Below, piece after piece: positions 16,707 through 26,097 of a DNA stretch of 64,000 nucleotides. Position 1 is the first letter of the stretch. Each line of letters opens with the position of its first letter. A program made the position numbers and the translations under genes. The notes under the pieces are model-generated. The model had not been told where the DNA came from and searched no databases. It worked only from the letters and a program-made list of their open reading frames with translations. The DNA comes from Aquabacterium commune. Lineage in GTDB: Bacteria; Pseudomonadota; Gammaproteobacteria; Burkholderiales; Burkholderiaceae_C. The stretch is from NCBI RefSeq assembly GCF_004362855.1, contig NZ_SNXW01000002.1:186001-250000 (forward strand), written 5' to 3'.

Positions 16707-17750
16707 ATGAGTTTCCAGGTCACCCTCCAGCCCAGCGGCCGCACCTTCGACATGCAGCGCGACGAGACCGTGCTGAGCGCCGCGCTCTCGGCCAGCATCG
16801 GCCTGCCCTACGGCTGCAAGGACGGCGCCTGCGGCTCCTGCAAGTGCAAGCTGCTGGAGGGTCGCGTCATCCACGGTGCCCACCAGGCCAAGGCCCTGAG
16901 CGCCGCCGAGGAGGAAGCCGGCTGGATGCTGAGCTGCTGCGCCACGCCGCAGACCGACCTCGTCATCGAAGCCCGCCAGGTCGTGGGCCTGGGCGACCAC
17001 CCCGTGGTGAAGATGCCCACCCGCGTGACCAGCCTGACCCGCGTCGCGCCAGATGTCATGGTGCTGCGCCTGCAGATGCCCGCCACCCACCAGTTCGGCT
17101 TCCGCGCCGGCCAGTACATCGAGTTCATCCTGAAAGACGGCGTGCGCCGCAGCTACTCCATGGCCAACGCGCCGCACCTGGTCAAGGAAGCCGGCGTCAA
17201 CGGCATGGAGCTGCACATCCGCCACCTGCCCGGCGGCCTGTTCACCGACCATGTCTTCGGGGAGATGAAGCCCAAGGACATCCTGCGCGTCGAGGGCCCG
17301 CACGGCAGCTTTTTCCTGCGCGAAGACTCTGAGCGCCCCATCGTGCTGCTGGCCTCGGGCACGGGCTTGGCGCCCATCAAGGCCATCGTCGAGCACATGC
17401 GCTTCAAGGGCATCACCCGTCCCACCGTGCTGTACTGGGGCTGCCGCAGCCGCGCCGACCTCTACCTGCACGACTGGGCCGCGCAACAGGCCGCCGAGTG
17501 CGACTGGCTGCGCTACGTGCCCGTGCTCTCCGAGCCCCAAGCCCAAGATGCCTGGGCGGGTCGCACCGGCTTCGTCCACCAGGCCGTGCTGGCCGATTGG
17601 CCGGACCTGTCACGCCACGAGGTCTATGCTTGCGGCGCACCCGTGATGGTGCAAGCCGCCCGCCAGGACTTCACCGCCCAGGCCAGGCTGCCCGACGAGT
17701 TCTTCTACGCCGACGCCTTCACCAGCGAGGCCGACAAACACGGCGACTGA
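16707..17750 (+). CDS. Ferredoxin-fused NAD(P)H-flavin oxidoreductase (AscD/DdhD-type reductase)
   Basis: 347-residue electron-transfer protein. The N-terminal plant-type 2Fe-2S domain (1-90) has CKDGACGSCKC and a later LSCC. A ferredoxin-NADP reductase-like FAD domain (100-215) has RRSYSMANAP, and an NAD-binding domain (220-340) has LLASGTGLAPIKAI and ACGAPVMV. Close relatives are often labelled CDP-6-deoxy-glucoseen reductase, but no deoxysugar genes are nearby, so it more likely feeds electrons to an unidentified oxygenase or other acceptor. Start 16707 has AAGG 8 nt upstream. The HIT gene follows 32 nt later, suggesting co-transcription. Confidence 0.85.
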   Translation: MSFQVTLQPSGRTFDMQRDETVLSAALSASIGLPYGCKDGACGSCKCKLLEGRVIHGAHQAKALSAAEEEAGWMLSCCATPQTDLVIEARQVVGLGDHPVVKMPTRVTSLTRVAPDVMVLRLQMPATHQFGFRAGQYIEFILKDGVRRSYSMANAPHLVKEAGVNGMELHIRHLPGGLFTDHVFGEMKPKDILRVEGPHGSFFLREDSERPIVLLASGTGLAPIKAIVEHMRFKGITRPTVLYWGCRSRADLYLHDWAAQQAAECDWLRYVPVLSEPQAQDAWAGRTGFVHQAVLADWPDLSRHEVYACGAPVMVQAARQDFTAQARLPDEFFYADAFTSEADKHGD

Positions 17751-17782
17751 GCCCCCTGAACGCCCCACCCCGAGGACACCCC

Positions 17783-18202
17783 ATGGCCTACGACACGAAC
17801 AACATCTTCGCCAAGATCCTGCGCGGCGAGATCCCCTGCACCAAGCTGTACGAGGACGACCTCACCCTGGCCTTCATGGACATCATGCCGCAGACCGATG
17901 GCCACGCCCTGGTGATCCCCAAGGAGCCCGCCACGACGCTGTTCGAGCTCTCCGACGAAGCCGCTGCCGCCTGCATGGCCACGGTGCGCCGCATCGGCAA
18001 TGCGCAAAAGAAAGGCCTGGGCGCCGAGGGCATCGTGCTGATGCAGCTCAATGGCCCCGAGGCCGGCCAGACCGTGCCGCACTTCCACATCCACGTGATC
18101 CCGGGCTCGATCGCCGACCTGCGCAAGCCGCACGCCGCCGTGATGGCCGACCGCGCCCACCTGCTGGGCCTGGCCGAGAAGATCACGGCCGCGCTGGGCT
18201 GA
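17783..18202 (+). CDS. HIT-family nucleotide hydrolase (HinT-like)
   Basis: 139-residue histidine-triad protein. The active-site motif HFHIHV is near residue 95 with the His nucleophile, and the family N-terminus NIFAKILRGEIP is present. HIT/HinT proteins hydrolyse AMP- and GMP-lysine-type phosphoramidates in the cytoplasm. Start 17783 is set by GAGGA about 7 nt upstream. It is slightly longer than typical HinT, with a C-terminal extension of about 25 residues. It is probably the second gene of an operon with the reductase. Confidence 0.93.
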   Translation: MAYDTNNIFAKILRGEIPCTKLYEDDLTLAFMDIMPQTDGHALVIPKEPATTLFELSDEAAAACMATVRRIGNAQKKGLGAEGIVLMQLNGPEAGQTVPHFHIHVIPGSIADLRKPHAAVMADRAHLLGLAEKITAALG

Positions 18203-18220
18203 ACCCCGCGTGCCCCTGGC

Positions 18221-18832
18221 CTAAGCCAGCGCCGCCTTCACCCGCGCCTGCAAGGCCGGCAGCACGTCCTGCGTGAACCAGGGGTTGCGCTGCAGCCAGA
18301 GGTTGTTGCGCGGGCTGGGATGGGGCAGCGGCAAGGTGTGCGGCCCCGGCCCTTGCAGGCGCTCGCGCCAGGCCTGCACCTGCGCGGTGACGCCCTGGGC
18401 CGCTTCGCCAGCCGGCGTGGGCAGGTGCCAGGCCTGCGCGTGCTGCCCCAGCACCAACGTCAGCCGCAGGCTGTGCAAACCCGCCAACAGGGGCACGCGC
18501 CAGGTCACAGCGCACTCAGGCCGCGGCGGCAGATCACCCGACTTGCCCGTGCCGGGAAAACAGAAACCCATGGGCAGGATCGCCACCTGGCGCGGGTCGT
18601 AGAACGCCTCTTTCCCCAGGCCCAGCCAGGCGCGCAGGCGCTCGCCGCTGGCATCGTCGAAAGGCACGCCGCTCGCATGCACCTTGCGGCCCGGTGCCTG
18701 TCCGGCGATGAGGATGCGCGCATCGGGGTGGTGCTGCAGCACGGGCCGCGGACCCAGCGGCAGGTGGAGCGCGCACAGGGTGCAGGCGCGCACTTGCGCC
18801 AGCAGGTCTGCCGGGTTCACTCCTTGCGCCAT
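18221..18832 (-). CDS. Uracil-DNA glycosylase family protein
   Basis: 203-residue protein of the UDG superfamily. Motif 1 is GQAPGRKVHASG and is followed by FDDASGERLRAWLG; motif 2 is HPSPRNNLW near residue 170. An early Cys pair (ACTLC) resembles half of the Fe-S ligands of family 4/5 enzymes, but I cannot find all four cysteines, so it is more like the Fe-S-free branch of the superfamily. It probably acts on deaminated bases; the exact substrate is unknown. The ATG at 18832 overlaps the end of the upstream membrane protein gene by 16 nt, so the two are coupled and follow the liv operon on the same strand. Confidence 0.82.
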   Translation of the reverse strand: MAQGVNPADLLAQVRACTLCALHLPLGPRPVLQHHPDARILIAGQAPGRKVHASGVPFDDASGERLRAWLGLGKEAFYDPRQVAILPMGFCFPGTGKSGDLPPRPECAVTWRVPLLAGLHSLRLTLVLGQHAQAWHLPTPAGEAAQGVTAQVQAWRERLQGPGPHTLPLPHPSPRNNLWLQRNPWFTQDVLPALQARVKAALA

Positions 18833-19197
18833 GCCATGCCCAGTGATTCGAACCCACCGAGCACCACCGACGCCAGCAGGTAGAACGCCAACGCACCCCC
18901 GATGGCCTTGAACGCGGCCCCGGCCGTGGGCCGCGTGCGCCACAGGTAGAAAGGCACGCCCAGGGGCGCAACCAGGGCGGCGAACATCGTCAGGCCCGAG
19001 CGTGGCAGCGCGCCGCGCTCCAGCGATTCGGTGCGGCACCACAGGTAGATGAAGACCATGGTCGGCACGCCGGCGATGAAGCTGAAGGCCTGCTCGTCGC
19101 GCTGCCCGATGCCGGTGAGGCCGCCCAGCAGGCCGAGGGCGGCGTAGGCGATCAGCCAGGCGATGAGGATGCGGCGGGAGCGGCGGATGTCGGTCAT
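18817..19197 (-). CDS. Small multi-pass membrane protein of unknown function
   Basis: 126-residue protein with about four hydrophobic segments (near 11-27, 40-52, 68-86, 98-117) and an Arg-rich start, MTDIRRSRR, which predicts the N-terminus inside. I do not recognise a family. It starts 49 nt after livF ends and overlaps the UDG gene, so it is probably carried on the liv transcript. Confidence 0.65.
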   Translation of the reverse strand: MTDIRRSRRILIAWLIAYAALGLLGGLTGIGQRDEQAFSFIAGVPTMVFIYLWCRTESLERGALPRSGLTMFAALVAPLGVPFYLWRTRPTAGAAFKAIGGALAFYLLASVVLGGFESLGMAWRKE

Positions 19198-19246
19198 GGG
19201 GGCATTGTCAGTCAGGCTGCCTCTGCACCAGGCCGGCCCGACGCGC

Positions 19247-19962
<716 letters not shown>

Positions 19963-19966
<4 letters not shown>

Positions 19967-20748
19967 GCGTGGGCTCCCGTGCCCAGGTAGGCCGCGATCA
20001 CGGCGGGATCGCGCTGCACCTCGGCGGGCGTGCCGCTGGCGATCACCCGGCCCTGGTCCAGCACGGTGACATGGTCGCACAGGCCCATCACCAGCTTGAC
20101 GTCGTGCTCGATCAGCAGCACCGAGCGGCCCTGCTGGCGGATGCGTTCGATGAGTTCGCGCAAGGCGCCTTTCTCGGTCGCGTTCATGCCGGCGGCGGGC
20201 TCGTCGAGGGCCAGCAACTTGGGCTCGGTGGCCAGGGCGCGGGCGATCTCCAACCGGCGCTGGTCGCCGTAGCTGAGGGTGCGCGCCGTTTGCAGGGCCT
20301 TGTCGCCCAGACCGACGAAATCGAGCAGGGCGCGGGCGTCGCGCTCGATCTGCAGTTCCTCGTGCAGGAAGGCCTTCGTGCGCAGCACCGCCTGCCACCA
20401 GGGCACTTGCGTGCGCACATGGCGGCCCACGCGGACGTTGTCGAGCGCGTTCATGTCGGCGAACAGGCGGATGTTCTGGAAGGTCCGGGCGATGCCGGCC
20501 TGCGCCACCTGGTGCACCGCCGTGGGCTGGTAGGCGCGCCCGGCCAGCGCAAAGCGGCCCGTGTCGCTGGGCACCAGGCCCGTGATGGTGTTGAAGAAAG
20601 TGGTCTTGCCCGCGCCGTTGGGCCCGATCAAGCCATGCACCTGGCCGGCCTGGATGCGCAGGCCCACGTCGCTGAGCGCCTGCACGCCGCCAAAGCGCTT
20701 GCCCACGCCCTGGACGTCCAGCAGCGGTGTGGTGGCAGCCGATGTCAT
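19963..20748 (-). CDS. livG: Branched-chain amino acid ABC transporter ATPase LivG
   Basis: 261-residue ATP-binding subunit with Walker A GPNGAGKTT, LivG-typical ARTFQNIRLF, signature LSYGDQRRLEIARAL and Walker B LLALDEPAAGMN. It overlaps both neighbours by ATGA junctions (20745-20748 with livM, 19963-19966 with livF). Confidence 0.94.
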
Positions 20749-21869
20749 CGCGCGCCCTCGTCAGGCATCAGGCGGTCTTCGTGGCGCGGCGAAGGCCACA
20801 GCCCACGCGGGCGGGCCAGCATGATGCCGATCATGGCCAGCGCGATCAGCAACTGGCGCAGGATGGCCGCGTCCAGCCGCCCCCCCGTCATCGCCTGCAG
20901 CGGCCCGGCCACCTGGCGCAGCACCTCGGGCAGCGCGGCCAGCAGGAAGGCGCCCAGGATGACGCCGGGGATGTGGCCCAAGCCGCCCAGCACCACCATG
21001 GCCACCACCAGCACCGACTCCTGCAGGCTGAACGATTCGGGCGAGACAAAACCCTGGAAGCTGGCGAACAGCACGCCCGAGACGCCCCCGAAGGACGCAC
21101 CCAGACCGAAGGCCAGCAGCTTGAGGTTGCGCGTGTTCAGGCCCATGGCCTTGGCGGCGATCTCGTCTTCGCGGATGGCCATCCAGGCCCGGCCCAGGCG
21201 CGAGTCGTGCAGGCGCTGGGTCAGCACCACCGCGCCCACCACGATCAGCAGGAAGAGGTAGTAGTGCAGCGTCACCGAGGGCAGCGCGAAGCCGCCCCAG
21301 CCCCCCGGCAACCAGCCAGGCAGGTGCCAGGGCTCGCCCAGGCTGAGCCCGCCCACACGGATGGGGTCGATGCTGTTGATGCCCTTCGGCCCGTTGGTGA
21401 TGTTGACGGGCGCGTCCAGGTTGTTCATGAACACGCGGATGATTTCGCCAAAACCCAGTGTGACGATGGCCAGGTAATCACCACGCAGCTTCAGCGTGGG
21501 CGCGCCCAGCAGCACACCGACCAGCGCGGCCACGACCGCGGCCAGCGGGATGGCGCCCCACAAGGGCAGGTGAAGGCCGCCCGGGAACATCGCGGCCAGC
21601 GCCGGCAGGTTGTCGGTCAAGTGGGGCGAGGCCAGCAGCGCGAACAGGTAGGCGCCCACGGCGTAGAAGGCGATGTAGCCCAGGTCGAGCAGGCCGGCAA
21701 AGCCCACCACGATGTTCAGGCCCAGCGCCAGCAAGATGTAGAGCAAGGCCGTGTCAAGGATGCGCACCCAGGCCTCGCCCAGGGGCTGCAGCGCCAGCGG
21801 CAGCACGGCCAGCGCGACGGCGCAGGCGAGGAACAGGCGCGTGCCTTTCATGCCGAGCGCGCCGCTCAT
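20745..21869 (-). CDS. livM: Branched-chain amino acid ABC transporter permease LivM
   Basis: 374-residue inner-membrane permease with 8-10 hydrophobic segments. Family phrases include GFAGLLDLGYIAFYAVGAY, LRGDYLAIVTLGFGEIIR and an EEIAAKAMG-like coupling loop (REDEIAAKAMGLN). The start at 21869 overlaps the livH stop as ATGA. The cytoplasmic C-terminus is rich in charged residues. Confidence 0.92.
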   Translation of the reverse strand: MSGALGMKGTRLFLACAVALAVLPLALQPLGEAWVRILDTALLYILLALGLNIVVGFAGLLDLGYIAFYAVGAYLFALLASPHLTDNLPALAAMFPGGLHLPLWGAIPLAAVVAALVGVLLGAPTLKLRGDYLAIVTLGFGEIIRVFMNNLDAPVNITNGPKGINSIDPIRVGGLSLGEPWHLPGWLPGGWGGFALPSVTLHYYLFLLIVVGAVVLTQRLHDSRLGRAWMAIREDEIAAKAMGLNTRNLKLLAFGLGASFGGVSGVLFASFQGFVSPESFSLQESVLVVAMVVLGGLGHIPGVILGAFLLAALPEVLRQVAGPLQAMTGGRLDAAILRQLLIALAMIGIMLARPRGLWPSPRHEDRLMPDEGAR

Positions 21870-22789
21870 GCCCGGTCCGCCACGCGTTCGCCCAGCAGGC
21901 CCTGCGGCCGCAGCGTCAGCACCAGGATCAGCACCGTGAAGGCGAAGATGTCCTGGTAATTGCTGCCCAGCACATCGCCCGTGAGCTCGCCGATGTAGCC
22001 CGCGCCCAGCGCCTCGATGACACCCAGCAGCACGCCGCCCACCACCGCGCCGCCCAGGTTGCCGATGCCACCGAACACCGCCGCGGTGAAAGCCTTCAGG
22101 CCGGGCAAAAAGCCCATGGTGTGCTGCACCGAGCCATAGTTGGCCGCCCACATGACGCCGGCCAGGGCGGCCAGCGCCGCACCGATCATGAAGGTCGCCG
22201 AAATCACGCGGTCAGGCTGCACGCCCATGAGCTGGGCCACCTTGGGGTTCTCGGCCGTGGCGCGCATGGACCGGCCCAGCGAGGTGCCATGGATCAGGGC
22301 CATCAGGCCGGCCAGGGTCACCGCCGTCACGCCCAGGATCAGGATCTGCACCAGGTTGATGGTCGCGCCCATGAACTCGTAGGGCTCGTCGGGCAACAGG
22401 ATGGGGTAAGGCTTGTAGTCCGGCTTCCACAGGATCATGGCCAGCGTCTGCAGCAGCAGCGACATGCCCATGGCCGTGATCAGCGGCGCCAGGCGCGGCG
22501 CATTGCGCAAGGGCCGGTAAGCGAGCTTTTCGATCGCGACGTTCAGCGCCATGCACACCAGCACCGCCGCCACCAGCGAGATGCTCAGCAGCACCCAGCC
22601 CGGCCAGCCGGTGTCGCCCAGGGCTGTGACCACCGTCCAGCTCACCAGCGCGCCCACCATCAGCACCTCGCCATGGGCGAAGTTGATGAGGTTGATGATG
22701 CCGTACACCATGGTGTAGCCGAGCGCCACCAGGGCGTACATGCTGCCCAGCACCAGGCCGTTGATCAGTTGCTGAATGAAGGTGTCCAC
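21866..22789 (-). CDS. livH: Branched-chain amino acid ABC transporter permease LivH
   Basis: 307-residue permease, first gene of the operon. The family start NGLVLGSMYALVALGYTMVYGI and the loop INFAHGEVLMVGA are clear, with GRSMRATAENPKVAQLMG as the coupling loop. No periplasmic binding-protein gene lies upstream or downstream within the window, so the solute must be delivered by a LivJ/K-type protein encoded elsewhere. The solute itself cannot be read from the permease. Confidence 0.93.
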   Translation of the reverse strand: MDTFIQQLINGLVLGSMYALVALGYTMVYGIINLINFAHGEVLMVGALVSWTVVTALGDTGWPGWVLLSISLVAAVLVCMALNVAIEKLAYRPLRNAPRLAPLITAMGMSLLLQTLAMILWKPDYKPYPILLPDEPYEFMGATINLVQILILGVTAVTLAGLMALIHGTSLGRSMRATAENPKVAQLMGVQPDRVISATFMIGAALAALAGVMWAANYGSVQHTMGFLPGLKAFTAAVFGGIGNLGGAVVGGVLLGVIEALGAGYIGELTGDVLGSNYQDIFAFTVLILVLTLRPQGLLGERVADRA

Positions 22790-22802
22790 GGATTCTCAGA
22801 AG

Positions 22803-22828
22803 CAAAAAGCCCGCCAGGGTGGCGGGCT
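22803..22828 (-). terminator. Intrinsic terminator of the aldehyde dehydrogenase gene
   Basis: Read on the minus strand, AGCCCGCCA and TGGCGGGCT form a 9-bp stem with a 3-nt loop, followed by five T (complement of 22804-22808). It lies about 57 nt after the dehydrogenase stop and just upstream of livH. Confidence 0.85.
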
Positions 22829-22884
22829 GTGGCCCTCGGATGGCCCCGGATTATCGGTCAAGCCCAGGGCCTTGCGCAGGTCGC

Positions 22885-24354
22885 TCAGAACAGCGAGGGC
22901 AGCTTGAGCGAGTCCACCGTCCAGCGGATGATCTTTTGCTTGAAGCCGGTGTAGGGCGGGAAGAAGAGCTTGGCCATCAGCACCGGGCCGGACTTCAGCA
23001 CCGCACGCTCGTGCGAGAAGGCCTTGAAGCCGTACTCGCCGTGGGCGCTGCCGATGCCGGAGTTGTTCACGCCGCCGAAAGGCAGGTTGCCGTGAGCGTA
23101 GTGCAGCACGCAGTGGTTGATGGCCACGCCGCCCGAGCTGGTCTGCTCGATGAGGCGGCGGGTGCGCGCCTTGTTGGTGCTGAACAGGTACAGCGCCAGC
23201 GGCTTGGGGTTGGCGTTGATTTCACGCACGACCTCATCGACATCGCGGTAGGTGATGACGGGCAGCACCGGGCCGAAGATTTCCTCCGACATGATGCTGG
23301 CCTCGGCGGGCACCTGCTCCAGCAGCGTGGGCGCGATGTAGCACTGCGCCAGGTCCACACCGCCCAGCAGCACCTTGGCGCCACGGGTTTGCGCGTCGTT
23401 CAGCAGGCCGGCGATGCGCTGGGTGTGGCGCTGGTTGATGATGCGCGCGAAGTGCGGGCTGCTGCGCTGCGCTTCGGGCGTGGCGCCGTAGCGTTCGGCG
23501 ATGACGGCGCGGCAGGCCAGCACGAAGCGGTCTTTCACCGATTCGTGCACGAAGACGTGGTCGGGGGCCACGCAGATCTGGCCGCAGTTGGCCAGCTTGC
23601 CCCACATCAGCGTCTCGGCGGCCAGTTTCAGGTCAGCGGTTTCATCGACGATGACGGGCGACTTGCCGCCCAGCTCCAGCGTGACGCTGGTGAGGTGCTT
23701 GGCGGCCGCGGCCATCACGACCTTGCCCACGGCCGGCGAGCCGGTGAAGAAGATGTGGTCGAAGGGCAGGTCCAGCAGCACCTGCGAGGTCGGCAGCGCG
23801 CCTTCGAACAGGGCCACCTCGTTGGGCGCGAAGATGCTGGCGATCACCTCGGCCATCACGGTGCTGACGGCGGGCGTCATCTCCGAGGGCTTGAGGATGA
23901 CGGTGTTGCCGGCAGCCAGGGCCGACACCAGCGGGCCGAAGCACAGGTTGAGCGGGAAGTTCCAGGGCGCGACGATGAGCACGCGACCGCGCGGCTGGAC
24001 CTCGATCCAGCTTTGCGTGAAGGCCGTGGCCATGGTCGGCCACACGCGCTTCGGAGACGCCCATTTCTTCAGGCTGCCGATCGCGTGGCGGATCTCGTCG
24101 AGCACCGGCATGAACTCGGTGGCCTCGACCTCGGCCGAAGGCTTGCGGTAGTCCTTCTGGAAGGCGGCGTAGAAGTCCTCGCGGCGGGCCATCATGGCCT
24201 CGCGCAGCTTCTTCAGGCGCGCGATGCGCTCGGCGATGGTGGATTCGCGCCAGGCGATCGCTGTGGCCTCTTGCGAATCAAAGACGCGACGGATGTCGGC
24301 GGGGTTGGACTCGCCGGTCTGCGGGTCCACCAGGTGCATCATGGGTCGGTTCAT
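22885..24354 (-). CDS. Aldehyde dehydrogenase (class 3 / coniferyl-aldehyde-type)
   Basis: 489-residue NAD(P)-dependent aldehyde dehydrogenase. APWNFPLN and the GSPAVGKVV nucleotide loop are present; the catalytic Glu is in LELGGKSP (about residue 227) and the catalytic Cys in NCGQICVAPD (about 261). The C-terminal membrane-proximal helix and lack of the long tetrameric tail match class 3 enzymes such as coniferyl aldehyde or fatty aldehyde dehydrogenase. Start 24354 is preferred over 24366 because the GGAG inside the longer form is well spaced for it. Three 12-bp tandem repeats lie immediately upstream. A terminator follows. Confidence 0.88.
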   Translation of the reverse strand: MNRPMMHLVDPQTGESNPADIRRVFDSQEATAIAWRESTIAERIARLKKLREAMMARREDFYAAFQKDYRKPSAEVEATEFMPVLDEIRHAIGSLKKWASPKRVWPTMATAFTQSWIEVQPRGRVLIVAPWNFPLNLCFGPLVSALAAGNTVILKPSEMTPAVSTVMAEVIASIFAPNEVALFEGALPTSQVLLDLPFDHIFFTGSPAVGKVVMAAAAKHLTSVTLELGGKSPVIVDETADLKLAAETLMWGKLANCGQICVAPDHVFVHESVKDRFVLACRAVIAERYGATPEAQRSSPHFARIINQRHTQRIAGLLNDAQTRGAKVLLGGVDLAQCYIAPTLLEQVPAEASIMSEEIFGPVLPVITYRDVDEVVREINANPKPLALYLFSTNKARTRRLIEQTSSGGVAINHCVLHYAHGNLPFGGVNNSGIGSAHGEYGFKAFSHERAVLKSGPVLMAKLFFPPYTGFKQKIIRWTVDSLKLPSLF

Positions 24355-24370
24355 GTCGGTCTCCATCGGT

Positions 24371-24406
24371 CGGGGTGATCGGCTCGGTGATCGTCTCGGT
24401 GATCAG
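24371..24406. repeat. Three tandem 12-bp repeats with GGTGATC core
   Basis: GGTGATC recurs at 24374, 24386 and 24398 with a strict 12-nt period and mostly conserved flanks (CTCGGTGATC in two copies). The block sits between the stop codon of the basic-protein gene and the start of the aldehyde dehydrogenase, 17 nt upstream of the latter. It may be a regulator array or a slippage-prone spacer. Confidence 0.7.
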
Positions 24407-24407
24407 G

Positions 24408-24791
24408 TCAGCGGGCTGCCTTGGCGGCAGCTTTCTTGGCCGGGGCTTTCTTGGCGGGGGCCTTCTTGGCGGGGGCCTTCTTGGCCGCCACCGGCTTCGG
24501 TGCGGCTTCGGCCGATGCCGGCTGCGTGCTCAAACCGGCGCGCAACAGCTCATCCACCAGGGCGTTGAGGTTGCCGTCGCCCGCTTCGGCCAAGGCCTGC
24601 AATTGCTTGACAAGGTCGCCATGCAGCTTCACGGCAAAAGGCACCAGGCCGGCTGCCTGATCGAGCTTGCGCTGCTCGCGGCGGTCGGGCAACTGGGCCG
24701 CCCCCTCGGCAAAGCGGCCGGGCACGCCCGCCGCCTGCATCTTGCCTTTGATCTTCTTTTCCAGGTTCTTCACGAGATCGGTCTTTTTCAT
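24408..24791 (-). CDS. Basic protein with histone H1-like Lys/Ala/Pro tail
   Basis: 127-residue cytoplasmic protein. Residues 1-95 form a charged helical domain (MKKTDLVKNLEKKIKGKM at the start, later LDQAAGLVPFAVKLHGDLVKQLQAL) that I cannot name. Residues about 100-127 are KKAPA units repeated, like the tails of bacterial H1-like proteins that bind DNA without sequence preference. The DNA of the tail is a near-perfect 15-bp repeat, prone to length change. Start 24791 has no clear Shine-Dalgarno sequence. Being upstream of the aldehyde dehydrogenase on the same strand, it may share its transcript. Confidence 0.7.
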   Translation of the reverse strand: MKKTDLVKNLEKKIKGKMQAAGVPGRFAEGAAQLPDRREQRKLDQAAGLVPFAVKLHGDLVKQLQALAEAGDGNLNALVDELLRAGLSTQPASAEAAPKPVAAKKAPAKKAPAKKAPAKKAAAKAAR

Positions 24792-24908
24792 TCTGAGCAC
24801 AGCCAACGCCACAATGGCGGGATTGTGCATGTTTCGTGACATCCTTCCCAGCGCGATGCGCCGCGGTTTTCCCTTGGTGCGCTTTGCGTGCCTCCCAGCC
24901 TCCCCTCC

Positions 24909-25148
24909 ATGACCCGACTCCAACAGATCACTTTCCCCCTGCGCGGCGACTTCATCACCCTGGACCGCCTGCTCAAGGCCTGCGCCCTGGCCAACAGCGG
25001 CGGGCAGGCCAAGCTCATGGTCGCAGACGGCCTGGTGCAGGTGGACGGCCAGCAGGAGTTGCGCAAGACGGCCAAGATCCGCGCCGGCCAGGTCGTGGCC
25101 ATGGCGGGTGCGCGCATCCATGTGGTGGCCGAGGCCCCGGCAGACTGA
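24909..25148 (+). CDS. S4-domain RNA-binding protein (YbcJ-like)
   Basis: 79-residue protein that is almost entirely an S4 domain: FITLDRLLKACALANSGGQAK, then VADGLVQVDGQ and IRAGQVV. Small S4 proteins of this kind bind structured RNA, often the ribosome. Start 24909 is divergent from the basic-protein gene. It ends 46 nt before the methyltransferase gene. Confidence 0.85.
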   Translation: MTRLQQITFPLRGDFITLDRLLKACALANSGGQAKLMVADGLVQVDGQQELRKTAKIRAGQVVAMAGARIHVVAEAPAD

Positions 25149-25182
25149 CACACAGCCCCGTTGCACGGCCGTCGCCGCCCGT

Positions 25183-25188
25183 TAACAT
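25183..25188 (+). promoter_or_regulatory. Candidate -10 box for a leaderless methyltransferase transcript
   Basis: TAACAT ends 6 nt before the ATG at 25195, with TTGCAC (25161-25166) 16 nt upstream as a possible -35. No Shine-Dalgarno sequence is present. Confidence 0.4.
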
Positions 25189-25194
25189 GCGCCC

Positions 25195-25995
25195 ATGAGC
25201 CACGACATCGACCGCATCAACCTGCGAACCATGCGCTCTGCCGCAGTGGTTGCGCACTACGCCCGCCCCGACGAACTCTTGCCCCATGAGCGGGCCGCGC
25301 TGGACGAAGTCTGCGACGAGGTCCGCGGTGGTGCCATCCTCGACATCGGCGTGGGAGGCGGGCGCACCGTCACCGCATTGCGCGAAGTCAGCACCAACTA
25401 CCTGGGCATCGACTACAGCCCGGAGATGGTCGCGGCCAGCCAGGCCCGCTACCCCGAAGTGCGTTTCGCGCACGCCGATGCACGCCACATGGCCGACATC
25501 GCGGACGCGTCCATCGACCTGGCCGTGTTCAGCTGCAATGGCATCAGCATGGTCGGGCACGGCGACCGGCTGGCCATCATGCGCGAGGTGCACCGCGTGC
25601 TGAAGCCGCAAGGCGTCTTCCTGTTCACCACCTACAACCGCAACAGCCCCGAGGCCAGCGCCGGCTTCTGCTTCCCGGAGTTCGAGGCCTCACCCAACCC
25701 GGCACGCCTGCTGGTGCGCAGCATCCGTCACCTGCGGGACACGACCATCAGCGTGGTGCAACGCCTTCGGCACCTCCGCCACGAGGTCCACACGCCCGAG
25801 TACGCGGTCATCAACGACAAGTGCCACAACCACGGCGTGATGCTGTACTACATCACCCTGGCGCAACAAAGGCGCCAATTGCAGGCCGCAGGCTTTGACG
25901 CCAACGCCCCGGCCTATGACTGCGCAGGCCAGCGCATCGTGGGCGACACCACGCTGGACTCCATGGCTTTGATCGCGCGCAAAGAGGCTGCATAG
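25195..25995 (+). CDS. Class I SAM-dependent methyltransferase
   Basis: 266-residue cytoplasmic methyltransferase. Motif I is ILDIGVGGGRT (about residue 50), an acidic residue follows in LGIDYSPEM, and a motif II/III-like DLAVFSCNGISMVG then HRVLKPQGVFLFTTYNRNS. The substrate is unknown; the C-terminal 100 residues are not diagnostic. It appears to be transcribed from its own promoter as a leaderless message. Confidence 0.82.
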   Translation: MSHDIDRINLRTMRSAAVVAHYARPDELLPHERAALDEVCDEVRGGAILDIGVGGGRTVTALREVSTNYLGIDYSPEMVAASQARYPEVRFAHADARHMADIADASIDLAVFSCNGISMVGHGDRLAIMREVHRVLKPQGVFLFTTYNRNSPEASAGFCFPEFEASPNPARLLVRSIRHLRDTTISVVQRLRHLRHEVHTPEYAVINDKCHNHGVMLYYITLAQQRRQLQAAGFDANAPAYDCAGQRIVGDTTLDSMALIARKEAA

Positions 25996-26097
25996 CGGGG
26001 CACCCGTCGGGGGATTGGCCCGATTCACGCCAGGGTTTTCATGGTGCAGGATGCCGTCGTTCCCACAAGGAACGCGTTTCACCCGGAGAACCCACCC

